Of a DNA stretch of 64,000 nt, positions 1 through 9,135 are shown one piece after another. The stretch covers positions 1,736,001 through 1,800,000 of the forward strand of contig NC_014643.1 of NCBI RefSeq assembly GCF_000164695.2. Direction: 5' to 3'. Source of the DNA: Rothia dentocariosa ATCC 17931. Its GTDB lineage: Bacteria > Actinomycetota > Actinomycetes > Actinomycetales > Micrococcaceae. The position numbers and the translations under genes are program-made. Position 1 is the stretch's first letter, and each line of letters opens with the position of its first letter. The notes beneath the pieces are model-generated. The model made no database searches, was not told the DNA's origin, and saw only the letters and a list, made by a program, of their open reading frames with translations.

Positions 1-1
1 T

Positions 2-1078
2 GTTCCTGAAGAAGGCCGTGCCAAGGCACTCGAAGCCGTGATGGCTAAAATCGACAAGGATTATGGTAAAGGCGCGATTATGCGTCTAGGCGATAAAGAG
101 ACCGTGAAAACGGAGGTTATTTCAACCGGCGCTATCGCTTTGGATGCTGCTCTCGGTATCGGCGGACTGCCCCGCGGCCGTGTGATTGAAATTTATGGTC
201 CTGAATCTTCTGGTAAGACCACTGTCGCTCTGCATGCTGTAGCGAATGTGCAGAAAGCGGGCGGTATCGCGGCGTTTATTGATGCTGAACATGCACTCGA
301 TCCGGTCTATGCTGCCAAACTCGGCGTTGACACCGATGCCCTCTTGGTATCGCAGCCCGATACTGGGGAACAGGCACTCGAAATTATGGATATGCTGGTT
401 GGTTCCGGCGCTGTTGATATCGTTGTAGTCGACTCTGTAGCGGCTCTCGTTCCCCGCGCCGAGATTGACGGCGATATGGGTGATTCTCATGTGGGCCTGC
501 AGGCGCGTTTGATGAGCCAGGCTCTCCGTAAGATTACGGGTCGCCTGGCATCCACCGGCACTACAGCAATCTTCATTAACCAGCTTCGTGAGAAGATCGG
601 CGTGTTCTTTGGTTCTCCCGAAACCACGACCGGCGGTAAGGCCCTGAAGTTCTACGCCTCGGTGCGTATCGATATTCGACGTATTGAGACCTTAAAGGAC
701 GGGGCGAACCCCATTGGCAATAAAACTCGTGCCAAGATCGTGAAGAATAAGATGGCTCCTCCCTTCAAACAGGCCGAGTTCGACATTTTGTATGGTGAGG
801 GTATCTCCGTTGAAGGCGGTATTCTTGACCTCGCGGTAGAGCATGACATCGTCAAGAAGTCTGGCGCCTGGTTTACCTATGATGGCGAACAGCTGGGGCA
901 GGGGCGCGAGAACGTGCGTAAACTGCTCAAGGATAACCCGGAATTGACTGAGGAACTACAGTATAAGGTCCTCGTAAAACTCGGAATTATCGATCCTGAA
1001 GGCGAGGAATCTTCGGAAGAAGCTGAAGCCACATCGGTTGAAGCCGATCCTCTCGACGAGCTCGCAGAAGAATTCTAA
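2..1078 (+). CDS. recA: Recombinase RecA (5' end cut by window)
   Basis: RecA is the ATP-dependent strand-exchange recombinase and the co-protease that triggers LexA self-cleavage in the SOS response. The reading frame is open from base 2. The residues before the first in-window GTG/ATG (38/41) match the RecA N-terminus (REKALE-like helix followed by IDKxYGKGxxMRLGD), so the real start lies a few codons upstream of the window. Walker A GPESSGKT, the L1/L2 DNA-binding loops and the [12 protein letters not shown] stretch are intact, and the C-terminus is acidic as usual. No intein is present. A long hairpin separates it from recX, the normal partner. The SOS operator expected upstream is outside the window. 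Identification is certain. Confidence 0.98.
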   Translation, partial: VPEEGRAKALEAVMAKIDKDYGKGAIMRLGDKETVKTEVISTGAIALDAALGIGGLPRGRVIEIYGPESSGKTTVALHAVANVQKAGGIAAFIDAEHALDPVYAAKLGVDTDALLVSQPDTGEQALEIMDMLVGSGAVDIVVVDSVAALVPRAEIDGDMGDSHVGLQARLMSQALRKITGRLASTGTTAIFINQLREKIGVFFGSPETTTGGKALKFYASVRIDIRRIETLKDGANPIGNKTRAKIVKNKMAPPFKQAEFDILYGEGISVEGGILDLAVEHDIVKKSGAWFTYDGEQLGQGRENVRKLLKDNPELTEELQYKVLVKLGIIDPEGEESSEEAEATSVEADPLDELAEEF

Positions 1079-1086
1079 ATAAGATG

Positions 1087-1138
1087 GCGTGTGCCGCGCA
1101 TCCACGATAGCCTAGCTTTGAGGATGCGCGGCACACGC
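1087..1138 (+). terminator. Hairpin between recA and recX
   Basis: A perfect 17-bp inverted repeat (arms 1087-1103 and 1122-1138, 18-nt loop) starts 8 nt after the recA stop. It has no T-run. It probably terminates or attenuates recA transcription and so limits recX read-through, as is known for recA-recX operons. Confidence 0.7.
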
Positions 1139-1217
1139 TCAGCATATCTGAGGACTCTACGCCTTTGAGGCGTTGTACCTACAGGATTACAGCATCGAAT
1201 CAGCACAGGAAGGCGGC

Positions 1218-2303
1218 ATGGGTAACGATTGGTTGGCGGATGCCTGGGGTGATAACCCGTTGAGTGACCCTACGATTTCTGACGCTGAAACAATTTCTGA
1301 TGCTGCAGAGGGCAAAGCCACAGGATTCTCTGATTGGCATCCCGCCGCACACGGATATGTGGAAGACAAACCCGACCCCGATTCTGTACCCTATCGTTCT
1401 TCCTCATCGCGCTCGTTCCCAAGCACACGAGGGGGAGGGGCGGCAGCTCAACATGATGCAGAACCCCGTACACAAAACGCTTCATCAAAAACTTCAGCAG
1501 AGCGTACATCGGGCGCCCGTAAGAAGCGTCGAAACCCGGACTGGAAAAAAGGATTCCGGCGCCCCAAGAACACCGAAAAATCGCCCTTCGCCCCGGCTAT
1601 TGGGGCTCATCGTGCAGAGGAAGAACATCCAGAAAAAGTACGAAAGAAGAAAAGGTCATCAGGCCCATTATTTCGTGAGGGGAGTGCCCTCAACGAACCT
1701 TTGAGCACCGAAGAAGAAGCTCTTATTCGAGGTATCGCTGCCGAAGAAAAGACGAATGTTCCGGGCACCAATCGCTCAGGACGTTGGAAACAGCGCGAAG
1801 AGCCAGATCCGTACACGCGAGCAAAGACTCTGGTTTACAATCAGCTGGCGTATTCTGCTAAATCCCGCGCGCAGTTGCAGAAAAAACTTGCCGATAAAGG
1901 GTTTGAGGAAAGTCTTATAGAGCCGCTGCTCGATAAATTTGAGGCGGCTCACCTAATCGACGATGCCGAGTATGCGCGTTCCTTTGTGGAACAGCGGGGA
2001 AAACATAAGAAGCTTTCCCGAACCGCTCTGCGCCGTGAACTCAAAGAGCGAGGAATTACCGGAGAACTTGCTGAAGATGCGCTCGCTGCACGCACGGACG
2101 AAGATGAGCACCGGGATGCGGCGGAGCTCGTGCGCAAAAAACTGCGTCCTTCCATGAACTTCTCAGATCGTACCGAGAATGAGAAAATCTTGCGTCGGCT
2201 AGTAGGGATGCTGGCACGTCGAGGATATTCTTCATCTGTAGCGTTTTCGGTGGTAAAAGAAGAAATCGAGAGGTACCGCAGCGAGCAGGAAGAAGACTGT
2301 TGA
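1218..2303 (+). CDS. recX: Regulatory protein RecX with long N-terminal extension
   Basis: RecX inhibits and modulates RecA filaments. The homologous part is the C-terminal half (from about 'AKTLVYNQLAYSAKSRAQL'), with the repeated three-helix RecX modules, e.g. LIDDAEYARSFVEQR and LRRELKERGI. The ATG at 1218 was chosen over an upstream in-frame TTG (1173) because AGGAAGG sits 5 nt before it. That gives 361 aa. About the first 190 residues are a polar, basic, low-complexity tail (Arg/Lys/Ser/Pro/Glu rich) that looks disordered; RecX proteins are usually about 150-270 aa. The gene follows recA after a hairpin, the usual arrangement. The core is certain; the role of the extension is unknown. 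Confidence 0.93.
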   Translation: MGNDWLADAWGDNPLSDPTISDAETISDAAEGKATGFSDWHPAAHGYVEDKPDPDSVPYRSSSSRSFPSTRGGGAAAQHDAEPRTQNASSKTSAERTSGARKKRRNPDWKKGFRRPKNTEKSPFAPAIGAHRAEEEHPEKVRKKKRSSGPLFREGSALNEPLSTEEEALIRGIAAEEKTNVPGTNRSGRWKQREEPDPYTRAKTLVYNQLAYSAKSRAQLQKKLADKGFEESLIEPLLDKFEAAHLIDDAEYARSFVEQRGKHKKLSRTALRRELKERGITGELAEDALAARTDEDEHRDAAELVRKKLRPSMNFSDRTENEKILRRLVGMLARRGYSSSVAFSVVKEEIERYRSEQEEDC

Positions 2304-2358
2304 ATATTCTTCATCAGAAGAGTATCCAGCGGATCCAGCAACAGATAAGAGGTAATCT

Positions 2359-3366
2359 ATGCAGCCGTTACAAGAACTTCGTGCCAGGCGTATGATCGCT
2401 CAGCTCCTCGCTCCAAGTGCAGCGCATCGTGGTATAGGTGTAGACGCTGACACTCTGTACCAAGAGACAAGCGCCCCGATACATGTGTTAAATCATCTCT
2501 ACGCTGTTCAGGGGCAAAACTATAACGCCGGTGTGCGTGCCATTGCGCTACGAGCTGGGTGCAGTACTGACACAGTTCTTGAAGGCATTCACGACTACAG
2601 CATTGTACGTTCGTGGCCCATGCGCGGGACACTCCACTTTTTGACTCTTAACAGTGCAGATTCGCTGTATGCTGCTGTCGCCGGCCGAGGCGCGAAGCCT
2701 CAACCCACCTATATGCGTCAATGTAACTTTACGCTCGAAGACTTTGAGCGGTGGCGTGAGCACCTTCATGACGCTTTACAAACCAGGGGACATCTTGAGC
2801 CGCTCACTCGCACTGACCTCTACACCATTCTGGATGAATACGGCTATAGCGGGCCAAGTTCGCGGCGCAGCCACCTCATTCGACTCTACGGCGGTGAGGG
2901 CACGGTTCTTCAAGGGCCGCTCCGGGAAAAAGAAGAAAGCTTCGTGCACCGCGACTCCATACCTGTGCCCCGCACAAAATATGAGCGAAAACAGGCACTG
3001 GCTGAACTGGGTACACGTTATATATGCGGTCACGGGCCGGTGACCGCGGAGGATCTGCGCTGGTGGGCTGGGATTACAATAACCGATGCCCGGTATGCGT
3101 TTGAACATGCTCGCTGTACCCAGACTATTGTGCTGGGCGGGCAAGAATATGCGGTAGGTTCCTGGCAAGAAGGCATTACCCGTTCGGAGCTTAAGGATGC
3201 ACTCAACCGCGAGCTTAGCCTCCCGGCCTTCGACGAGTATCTGCTGGGGTACGCCGATAAGAGTTTTGCATTGCGTGAGGAACTGCGTCCGCAGGTTCTC
3301 ACCTGGAACGGAATTAGCTGGGATTTTACGCTTGCCGCCGGTGAGGCAACTGGACGTGCCGTCTAA
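2359..3366 (+). CDS. Winged-helix DNA-binding domain protein (HTH_42/YcaQ-like)
   Basis: A 335-aa protein resembling the HTH_42 (DUF1006) family, whose best-known relatives are the YcaQ/AlkX crosslink-repair glycosylase-like proteins. Family signatures seen are 'IVRSWPMRGTLHFLT', 'YICGHGPVTAEDLRWWAGI' and 'FDEYLLGYADKSFAL'. The start has AGAGG 6-7 nt upstream. The C-terminus stops just where relatives normally continue with the GxxxGTW strand region, so it looks shortened by some tens of residues. The stop lies one base from the stop of the convergent gene. It may act in DNA repair beside recA/recX, but that is inference from position. Function is unproven. Confidence 0.75.
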   Translation: MQPLQELRARRMIAQLLAPSAAHRGIGVDADTLYQETSAPIHVLNHLYAVQGQNYNAGVRAIALRAGCSTDTVLEGIHDYSIVRSWPMRGTLHFLTLNSADSLYAAVAGRGAKPQPTYMRQCNFTLEDFERWREHLHDALQTRGHLEPLTRTDLYTILDEYGYSGPSSRRSHLIRLYGGEGTVLQGPLREKEESFVHRDSIPVPRTKYERKQALAELGTRYICGHGPVTAEDLRWWAGITITDARYAFEHARCTQTIVLGGQEYAVGSWQEGITRSELKDALNRELSLPAFDEYLLGYADKSFALREELRPQVLTWNGISWDFTLAAGEATGRAV

Positions 3367-3367
3367 T

Positions 3368-4708
3368 CTACTTTTCGAGGTTCTTACCGTAATCGCCAAG
3401 GCGCTGGATGAGATCGTAAAGCGCAGGGTCTTGGGTGTTCCCAAGAGTAAGCAGGATGCGCATCAGCTCAACACCCTGGCGGCAAATGCGGGGAAGAACC
3501 CGCACCCGAGCTCCGTCGGCGTAAAGCTCCAAAAGCGTACACACTGTAATAGCTGCGCACACCGCAATGTCTTCTGCAAGCCTGGCATCTAAAGGTATTT
3601 CACCGAAGAGGACCGTATAAAATTTAGGAAGCTCCTGTTCCCTATCTACCCGGTAAAGCGGGTACTGGGGCGACGAGGGAAACCCGAGCATCGCCTCCAC
3701 AAAAGGGAATCCGCGGTGGTGGATACAGGTTCCCTCCGTATCAAAAGCGCGGGTGCCGATACCGCGAGAAGGTGCCATATCGGCAGGGGAGTACAGCACG
3801 TTATGCGGCGAAAAATCTCCCGACGAGAGCATATAGACCTGTCCGCGGCTACGTTTAAACTGCTCGGGTACCGGCGGGCGTTTGAGGAAAAATGGCTGAG
3901 TGATGCGATGGAACCGGAAGATTAGTTCTTGGAGATCGTTTGTAGGTTCTTCGGCATCTTCGCTCCGTTCTGCTGGGAGATCGGGATATAGGCGTTGAAG
4001 CCCCTTCTCGGCAAGTTTCGGGGAGGGCATTGCCCCCGGGAACTGTGCCCTACGGTCCGCCCTCGCAAGCGATGCGCGATATTCATCGACGGTGTCGTCA
4101 AAAATTCCCTGCCGAGCAAATTCACCCCACACTGCCGCGTAAGCCGCAAAAGCGCGTGCCGTATTATTCTGGTTGAAAAGCTGCGTGGAAGTATCAGCTA
4201 TGAGGGAGTTTGCAACGGGTACCGACCCTTCAAAAACCACGTCTTCGAGTGCTAAGCAGCGTAGATCATCATCAACACCGTAGAGGGCAGGGTAGATATC
4301 TGGAACCATTTCATCGAGGGCAACCGCACCGTATTTTTCCCGAAGGTATCCAAAACCGCCTGCGTTAGTCGCCGAATCTCCGCGGCGATAACGTTTTAAG
4401 ATGACAGATTCGGGCTGCCAGGGTGTATGCGGGTTAGATCCATAGCGTACTCGCAGCACTACCGAGCGCATTCCGGTTGATAGGATCGTCAGCGAGAGCG
4501 GAATCCGATCTCCGATAGCCGGTAGGGTTGCCGCCCACGAAAGCATCTTGAGAACACTGACCCGGAACGCCTCAGAATCGGCGGGGGAGTGCGTGGGCGC
4601 GGGATGGTATTCCGCGATGGCACGCTCAAGAATAGTCGCGAGGGGATCATCAGGATATTGGCCGGAAGAATTACTAAGGGATACCTGCATAGAGCCATTA
4701 TCCACCAT
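3368..4708 (-). CDS. APH-fold phosphotransferase-like protein
   Basis: A 446-aa protein with the layout of the aminoglycoside/choline phosphotransferase fold. There is a nucleotide-lobe strand with lysine ([11 protein letters not shown]), a hinge-like 'LRCLALEDV', a catalytic loop '[12 protein letters not shown]' in which the usual HGD...N appears as SGD...N, and a metal-binding 'AFDTEG' in place of DFE. Catalytic Asp and Asn are kept, so it may be active. The substrate is unknown, and nothing here suggests antibiotic resistance. The start at 4708 was chosen because a -10-like TAGGGT on this strand ends 5 nt before it (leaderless). A second ATG at 4690 is possible. Divergent from miaB with a 16-bp gap. 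Confidence 0.65.
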   Translation of the reverse strand: MVDNGSMQVSLSNSSGQYPDDPLATILERAIAEYHPAPTHSPADSEAFRVSVLKMLSWAATLPAIGDRIPLSLTILSTGMRSVVLRVRYGSNPHTPWQPESVILKRYRRGDSATNAGGFGYLREKYGAVALDEMVPDIYPALYGVDDDLRCLALEDVVFEGSVPVANSLIADTSTQLFNQNNTARAFAAYAAVWGEFARQGIFDDTVDEYRASLARADRRAQFPGAMPSPKLAEKGLQRLYPDLPAERSEDAEEPTNDLQELIFRFHRITQPFFLKRPPVPEQFKRSRGQVYMLSSGDFSPHNVLYSPADMAPSRGIGTRAFDTEGTCIHHRGFPFVEAMLGFPSSPQYPLYRVDREQELPKFYTVLFGEIPLDARLAEDIAVCAAITVCTLLELYADGARVRVLPRICRQGVELMRILLTLGNTQDPALYDLIQRLGDYGKNLEK

Positions 4709-4724
4709 CCGCTACCCTAATGGC
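4709..4724. promoter_or_regulatory. Candidate bidirectional promoter for two leaderless genes
   Basis: Sixteen bases separate the start codons of the divergent APH-like gene (ATG, 4708) and miaB (GTG, 4725). The 7-mer TACCCTA at 4713-4719 reads TACCCT on the + strand, 6 nt before the miaB GTG, and TAGGGT on the - strand, 5 nt before the other ATG. Both fit the TANNNT -10 spacing of leaderless actinobacterial genes. The -35 regions would lie in the opposite gene. Inferred from spacing only. Confidence 0.5.
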
Positions 4725-6248
4725 GTGAGCATGACCCTAAATGATTTTTCTGCTGAATCCGCAACGTCCGCCGAAACTCCCCGAACCTATGAAGTTCGCA
4801 CCTTTGGCTGTCAAATGAACGTTCACGATTCTGAACGTATGTCTGGTTTGCTAGAAGCGAACGGGTATGTACGCGCCGCCGAGGGAGAAGAACCCGACCT
4901 CGTGGTGTTTAACACATGCGCGGTGCGCGAGAACGCATCAAATCGTCTCTATGGACATTTGGGACAGTTGGCCTCCGTGAAGCGACGCCACGAAGGCATG
5001 CAAATTGCTGTAGGCGGATGCCTGGCTCAAAAAGACCAGAACACTATTATCGAAAAAGCCCCTTGGGTAGATGTCGTGTTCGGCACCCACAATATTGGTT
5101 CGCTCCCCACACTCCTTGAACGCGCTCGCCACAATCACGAAGCGCAGGCGGAACTGCTCGAATCGCTTGAAGTGTTCCCCTCGACCCTACCCACGAAACG
5201 TGACCATGTGTACTCGGGCTGGGTTTCAATCTCCGTAGGATGTAACAACACTTGTACCTTCTGTATCGTGCCGTCACTGCGCGGTAAAGAGAAAGATCGT
5301 CGACCCGGCGATATCCTCGCTGAAGTTCAAGCGCTCGTCGATGACGGCGCGATCGAAGTAACTCTGCTTGGGCAGAACGTGAACTCCTACGGCGTGGAAT
5401 TTGGGGATCGTCAGGCATTCTCCAAACTATTGCGCGCCTGCGGTGATATTAAGGGACTGGAACGAGTACGGTTCACGTCACCGCATCCAGCTATGTTCAC
5501 CGACGACGTGATAGAAGCGATGGCAGAAACCCCGAACGTCATGCCTGTTCTGCATATGCCGCTTCAATCGGGATCAGATAAGGTGCTCAAAGACATGCGC
5601 CGCTCATACCGATCCAAGAAATTCTTGGGCATTTTAGAGAAGGTGCGCGAGCGCATTCCGCACGCTGTCATTACCACCGATATTATCGTGGGGTTCCCCG
5701 GTGAGAGCGAAGAAGACTTCCAGGATACGCTACGCGTGGTGGAGCAGGCGCGGTTCTCGTCAGCATTTACCTTCCAGTACTCAATTCGCCCCGGCACCCC
5801 GGCGGCGACTATGGAAAACCAGATTCCAAAAGATGTTGTGCAAGAGCGCTACGAACGCCTAGTGGCTCTGCAAGACCGTATTGCGGGCGAAGAGAACCAT
5901 AAACAGCTGGGGAAGACTGTCGAGTTGATGGTTGTCGCAGAGTCTGGACGTAAAGCGCAGCAGACGCATCGTCTGGCGGGTCGCGGACCGGATCAGCGCC
6001 TCGTACATTTTTCGGTGCCCGCTGGATGCGAAGAGCCTCGCCCTGGAGACATGGTGACCGTTCCTATCACTGAGGCAGGGTCATTCCATCTGATTTCAGA
6101 TCCCACCGCTGAGCAGTATCAGCTTCGCCGCACCCGAGCCGGGGAGGCCTGGGACCGTTCACAGGCCGAATCTTGCGGTGCCGGAACTACCCAGGCTTCG
6201 GGCGGTCCGGTGGGGCTTGGCATGCCCACTATTGGGCCTAAATCCTAG
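4725..6248 (+). CDS. miaB: tRNA-2-methylthio-N6-dimethylallyladenosine synthase MiaB
   Basis: Radical-SAM methylthiotransferase that converts i6A37 of tRNAs to ms2i6A37, acting after MiaA, which is encoded next. From the GTG at 4725 it is 507 aa. The N-terminal UPF0004 cluster cysteines are C29 (FGCQMN), C65 (NTCAVREN) and C99 (GGCLAQ). The radical-SAM motif CNNTCTFC lies at 173-180, and a TRAM domain follows. The GTG is favoured because a -10-like TACCCT ends 6 nt upstream and no ribosome-binding site is visible. The ATG two codons later (4731) is the alternative. The order miaB-miaA-dapF is the usual actinobacterial arrangement. Confidence 0.95.
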   Translation: MSMTLNDFSAESATSAETPRTYEVRTFGCQMNVHDSERMSGLLEANGYVRAAEGEEPDLVVFNTCAVRENASNRLYGHLGQLASVKRRHEGMQIAVGGCLAQKDQNTIIEKAPWVDVVFGTHNIGSLPTLLERARHNHEAQAELLESLEVFPSTLPTKRDHVYSGWVSISVGCNNTCTFCIVPSLRGKEKDRRPGDILAEVQALVDDGAIEVTLLGQNVNSYGVEFGDRQAFSKLLRACGDIKGLERVRFTSPHPAMFTDDVIEAMAETPNVMPVLHMPLQSGSDKVLKDMRRSYRSKKFLGILEKVRERIPHAVITTDIIVGFPGESEEDFQDTLRVVEQARFSSAFTFQYSIRPGTPAATMENQIPKDVVQERYERLVALQDRIAGEENHKQLGKTVELMVVAESGRKAQQTHRLAGRGPDQRLVHFSVPAGCEEPRPGDMVTVPITEAGSFHLISDPTAEQYQLRRTRAGEAWDRSQAESCGAGTTQASGGPVGLGMPTIGPKS

Positions 6249-6293
6249 ATACCGTAGGGGGTGCGCGCGGTCTCATAATTATATGTAGACCCG

Positions 6294-6299
6294 TACAAT
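6294..6299 (+). promoter_or_regulatory. -10 box of leaderless miaA
   Basis: TACAAT ends 6 nt before the miaA ATG (6306), and no Shine-Dalgarno is present between them, so transcription probably starts at the A of the start codon. Confidence 0.5.
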
Positions 6300-6305
6300 A
6301 GACCC

Positions 6306-7280
6306 ATGACGTACCCCTTGGAGCCTCCTATTCTCGCTATTGTCGGTGCCACCGGTACTGGTAAGAGTGCGCTCGCAATTGCTCTTGCCCGGCATCTTGA
6401 CGGTGAATGCGTAAACGCGGATTCCATGCAGTTCTATCGCGGTATGAATATCGGAACTGCTAAGATTACCGCTGAGGAAATGCAGGGGGTTCCTCACCAT
6501 CTGCTCGATATTTTGGATATCACGCAGGAAGCTTCGGTAGCAGAATTTCAGCATCAAGCCCGGCAGCTCTTTGCGGATATTAGAGCACGCGGTAAGTACC
6601 CTATTCTGGTGGGCGGATCCGGTCTCTATGTTCGGGCAGCTCTTGATAAACTCGAATTTCCCGGCACGGATTCGGCGGTACGGGCTCGGCTGGAGCAGGA
6701 AGCCGCCCAGCAGGGGCTCGGTGTTTTGCGCACACGCCTGGCTCAGGTCGATCCTGACTCTGCGGCGCGTGTTCACGACGAACGGCGCGTTATACGTGCC
6801 CTCGAAGTTTTTGAGGTGACGGGACGTCCCTTTTCTGCCTTCATGCCAGTACGCGAATATGTCTCACCCGCCATACAGATTGGGCTTGATATGGATCGTG
6901 AACGCCTCCATGAACGCCTACACCGCCGGGTGGTGAACATGGCGGAATCAGGGCTTTTAGATGAAGTACGAACGCTGGAACAGCATGGTCTGCGTGAGGG
7001 AAAGACCGCCTCACGTGCCATCGGGTACGCCCAGTTTTTGAAGGTTTTGGATGCGCAGACTACCGCCTCCGACCCCGCGTTGAGCGCGACGTATACTCTG
7101 CACGATGCGATCGAAGACACCGCGACGGCAACCCGACAATTTGCGCGCCGTCAGATAACCTGGTTTCGCGGGGACGACCGCGTACACTGGTTTGACGCCG
7201 AATCGAAGAACCTGCTCAGCCAAGCGCTTGAGGTCGTGCACCAGGCGAGTCAAGGCTGTAAAGGGCCGAAACCCGCTTAA
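6306..7280 (+). CDS. miaA: tRNA dimethylallyltransferase MiaA
   Basis: Transfers the dimethylallyl group from DMAPP to A37 of tRNAs reading UNN codons, making the i6A substrate of MiaB. 324 aa, normal length. The P-loop GATGTGKS is at 14-21. It is followed by the conserved '[18 protein letters not shown]' substrate Asp/Gln region, 'GVPHHLLDI', '[10 protein letters not shown]' and 'AIGYAQFL'. The gene lies 57 bp after miaB but seems to have its own leaderless promoter. The N-terminus begins directly at the ATG with no usable upstream RBS. Identification is certain. Confidence 0.97.
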   Translation: MTYPLEPPILAIVGATGTGKSALAIALARHLDGECVNADSMQFYRGMNIGTAKITAEEMQGVPHHLLDILDITQEASVAEFQHQARQLFADIRARGKYPILVGGSGLYVRAALDKLEFPGTDSAVRARLEQEAAQQGLGVLRTRLAQVDPDSAARVHDERRVIRALEVFEVTGRPFSAFMPVREYVSPAIQIGLDMDRERLHERLHRRVVNMAESGLLDEVRTLEQHGLREGKTASRAIGYAQFLKVLDAQTTASDPALSATYTLHDAIEDTATATRQFARRQITWFRGDDRVHWFDAESKNLLSQALEVVHQASQGCKGPKPA

Positions 7281-7355
7281 GCAGCGCATCCTCTGCGGTA
7301 AACCGGTAGAATTTACAGAGATTTAGTCACGAAGAACGAAGGGTAGAAAACGAGC

Positions 7356-8294
7356 ATGACCGATGGCGTATCCACGTGGGGAGAACTAGCCGGGCGTACT
7401 CTGACAAAGGGGCATGGAACGGGTAATGACTTTATATTTCTGACCGACCCAGCCTCTGAGATCCCGCTCGATGCTGACCTCATCGCGCGTGTCTGCGATC
7501 GTCATTTTGGAATCGGTGCTGACGGCTTTATCCGTGCAGCGTATACCGAAAATTTCAGGACCGGGCAGAATATGCTGGAAGAACATCCAGACGCTATCTG
7601 GTTTATGGATTACCGTAATGGTGACGGCTCGATCGCCGAAATGTGCGGGAATGGTGTGCGTGCCTTCGTCGATTACTTGCGTACTGAGGGAATGATTGAC
7701 CTTGAGGTAGGTGAGACCGTCAAGATTGCTACGCGAGGTGGCGTCAAAATCGTGGCGCGCACCGAAGAAGGATATGCCATTGATATGGGTCCGTGGAGTT
7801 TTATCCACGGAGACACAGCACGCGAAAGTGGTGAAGATTCGCATGTTTCGGCGCGTGGACTGATGACTCCCCGAGCCGGTCTGTCGATTTCGATGGGTAA
7901 CCCCCACACTGTGGTGATGCTGGGTCAGGAAGGCAAGTTGGACGGACTCGATCTGAACAGCCAACCACAGGTAAATCCAGCCCCCGAAAAAGGAACTAAC
8001 GTTGAGTTTGTGGTTCCGGTTGATCTAGAAACATCCGACGAGAATAAAAATGTTGGAGCCATCAGGATGCGCGTATACGAACGCGGCGTAGGTGAGACTC
8101 TATCCTGCGGGACTGGTGCATGCGCGGCCGCGGCGGCAACCCGTTTTTGGGGCGGCGAAGAGGCGCCCGATGAATGGCTGGTTCATGTTCCCGGCGGCAC
8201 GCTCGCAGTAACCTTCGTCCTAGGCCCCGACGACCTCGAACACGTCGTTCTAGCAGGGCCAGCTCAGACGGTTGCCAAGATTGAGCTCCACTAA
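7356..8294 (+). CDS. dapF: Diaminopimelate epimerase
   Basis: Interconverts LL- and meso-diaminopimelate for lysine and peptidoglycan synthesis, PLP-independently, using a cysteine pair. 312 aa. Catalytic cysteines are C97 in 'EMCGNGVRAF' and C251 in 'LSCGTGACAAA'. The N-terminal 'TKGHGTGNDF' and 'GNPHTVVM' blocks are also present. The gene is 75 bp after miaA in the conserved miaB-miaA-dapF order. The ATG at 7356 has only a weak purine-rich stretch (GAAGGGTAGAAAA) about 8-20 nt upstream. A strong bidirectional hairpin follows between it and the convergent methyltransferase. Confidence 0.97.
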   Translation: MTDGVSTWGELAGRTLTKGHGTGNDFIFLTDPASEIPLDADLIARVCDRHFGIGADGFIRAAYTENFRTGQNMLEEHPDAIWFMDYRNGDGSIAEMCGNGVRAFVDYLRTEGMIDLEVGETVKIATRGGVKIVARTEEGYAIDMGPWSFIHGDTARESGEDSHVSARGLMTPRAGLSISMGNPHTVVMLGQEGKLDGLDLNSQPQVNPAPEKGTNVEFVVPVDLETSDENKNVGAIRMRVYERGVGETLSCGTGACAAAAATRFWGGEEAPDEWLVHVPGGTLAVTFVLGPDDLEHVVLAGPAQTVAKIELH

Positions 8295-8318
8295 CCTACG
8301 AAGGAGTTTTGAGAACTT

Positions 8319-8361
8319 ATGCCCGTCAGCCTTCTTCTGAGGCGGAGAAGCTGGCGGGCAT
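8319..8361. terminator. Bidirectional terminator between dapF and methyltransferase
   Basis: Inverted repeat with arms 8319-8335 and 8346-8361 (about 16 bp, one bulged C, one G-T pair) lying between two converging genes, so it can end transcripts from both sides. Confidence 0.75.
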
Positions 8362-8388
8362 TATCGCGTGAGCATCCACCTGAAGCCT

Positions 8389-9018
8389 TTAAGAACCTTT
8401 GGAAGAACGCACAACCTCCAAGATACGGAACCCCTTCGACATGGCATATCGAGATACCGAAAACTCGGGTCCAAAACGTTCGGTGAGCTGTGCATCCAGC
8501 CATTTTTGCAGGGAATCAGAACCCAAATTCTTTTGAACCACCAGATAGGCAGCACCGCCGGGGGCTAGCCGCGGAAGCCACGCGAGCAGAATATTGTGCA
8601 GAACCTCTTTACCCACGCGAATCGGAGGATTGGACCAGATAGTATCGAAACGTAATGTGGGATCTATCTCATCAGGGGTGCTCACCGAGACGTTATGCAG
8701 CCCCAAAGCGCGGGCATTCTGTTCCGTGAGCGAAAGCGAGCGGGAATTGACGTCAATCCCATAAACCTCAGATTGCGGAGCAAGCATAGCTAAAGATAAT
8801 GTGATGGGTCCCCAGCCGCATCCAATATCGAGCATATATTTTCCGTGCGGCTCAGGTACTTGCGCTAAAAGAACCGCAGTTCCCTTGTCTATTCCCGAAG
8901 GACTAAAAATACCGTTCGCGGTCGTCACGGAAACCTGACGCCCCGCCAACTCAACCTGAACCGTTCGAGGTTTGAACTCGACCTCGGGAGACGAGGAAAA
9001 ATAATGCTGTTCGCTCAT
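8389..9018 (-). CDS. Class I SAM-dependent methyltransferase (RsmC/RlmG-like)
   Basis: 209-aa methyltransferase of the small-domain RsmC/RlmG type that modifies a guanine in rRNA in other bacteria; the exact target here is unknown. Motif I is 'MLDIGCGWGP', the acidic motif 'VYGIDVN', and the catalytic N-P-P motif 'WSNPPIRVGK'. The C-terminus has the usual 'QKNLGSDSLQKWL'. The start MSEQHYF (9018) was chosen over far-upstream codons because relatives begin there and a -10-like TACACT lies exactly 6 nt before it (leaderless). This gene is a standard occupant between dapF and hflX in Actinobacteria. Confidence 0.88.
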   Translation of the reverse strand: MSEQHYFSSSPEVEFKPRTVQVELAGRQVSVTTANGIFSPSGIDKGTAVLLAQVPEPHGKYMLDIGCGWGPITLSLAMLAPQSEVYGIDVNSRSLSLTEQNARALGLHNVSVSTPDEIDPTLRFDTIWSNPPIRVGKEVLHNILLAWLPRLAPGGAAYLVVQKNLGSDSLQKWLDAQLTERFGPEFSVSRYAMSKGFRILEVVRSSKGS

Positions 9019-9024
9019 GAATCC

Positions 9025-9030
9025 AGTGTA
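9025..9030 (-). promoter_or_regulatory. -10 box of the leaderless methyltransferase gene
   Basis: On the - strand TACACT is followed by 6 nt and then the ATG at 9018; no RBS fits in between. Confidence 0.5.
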
Positions 9031-9135
9031 CCCGGCTGCACCCCGCATCATCGCTGCTACGCTGATGCGCCCACAGCGAGAGATAACCGAAAACCGCGAC
9101 AACTGCGGCATGCGACCGCTAAAATAGAGGAACAT

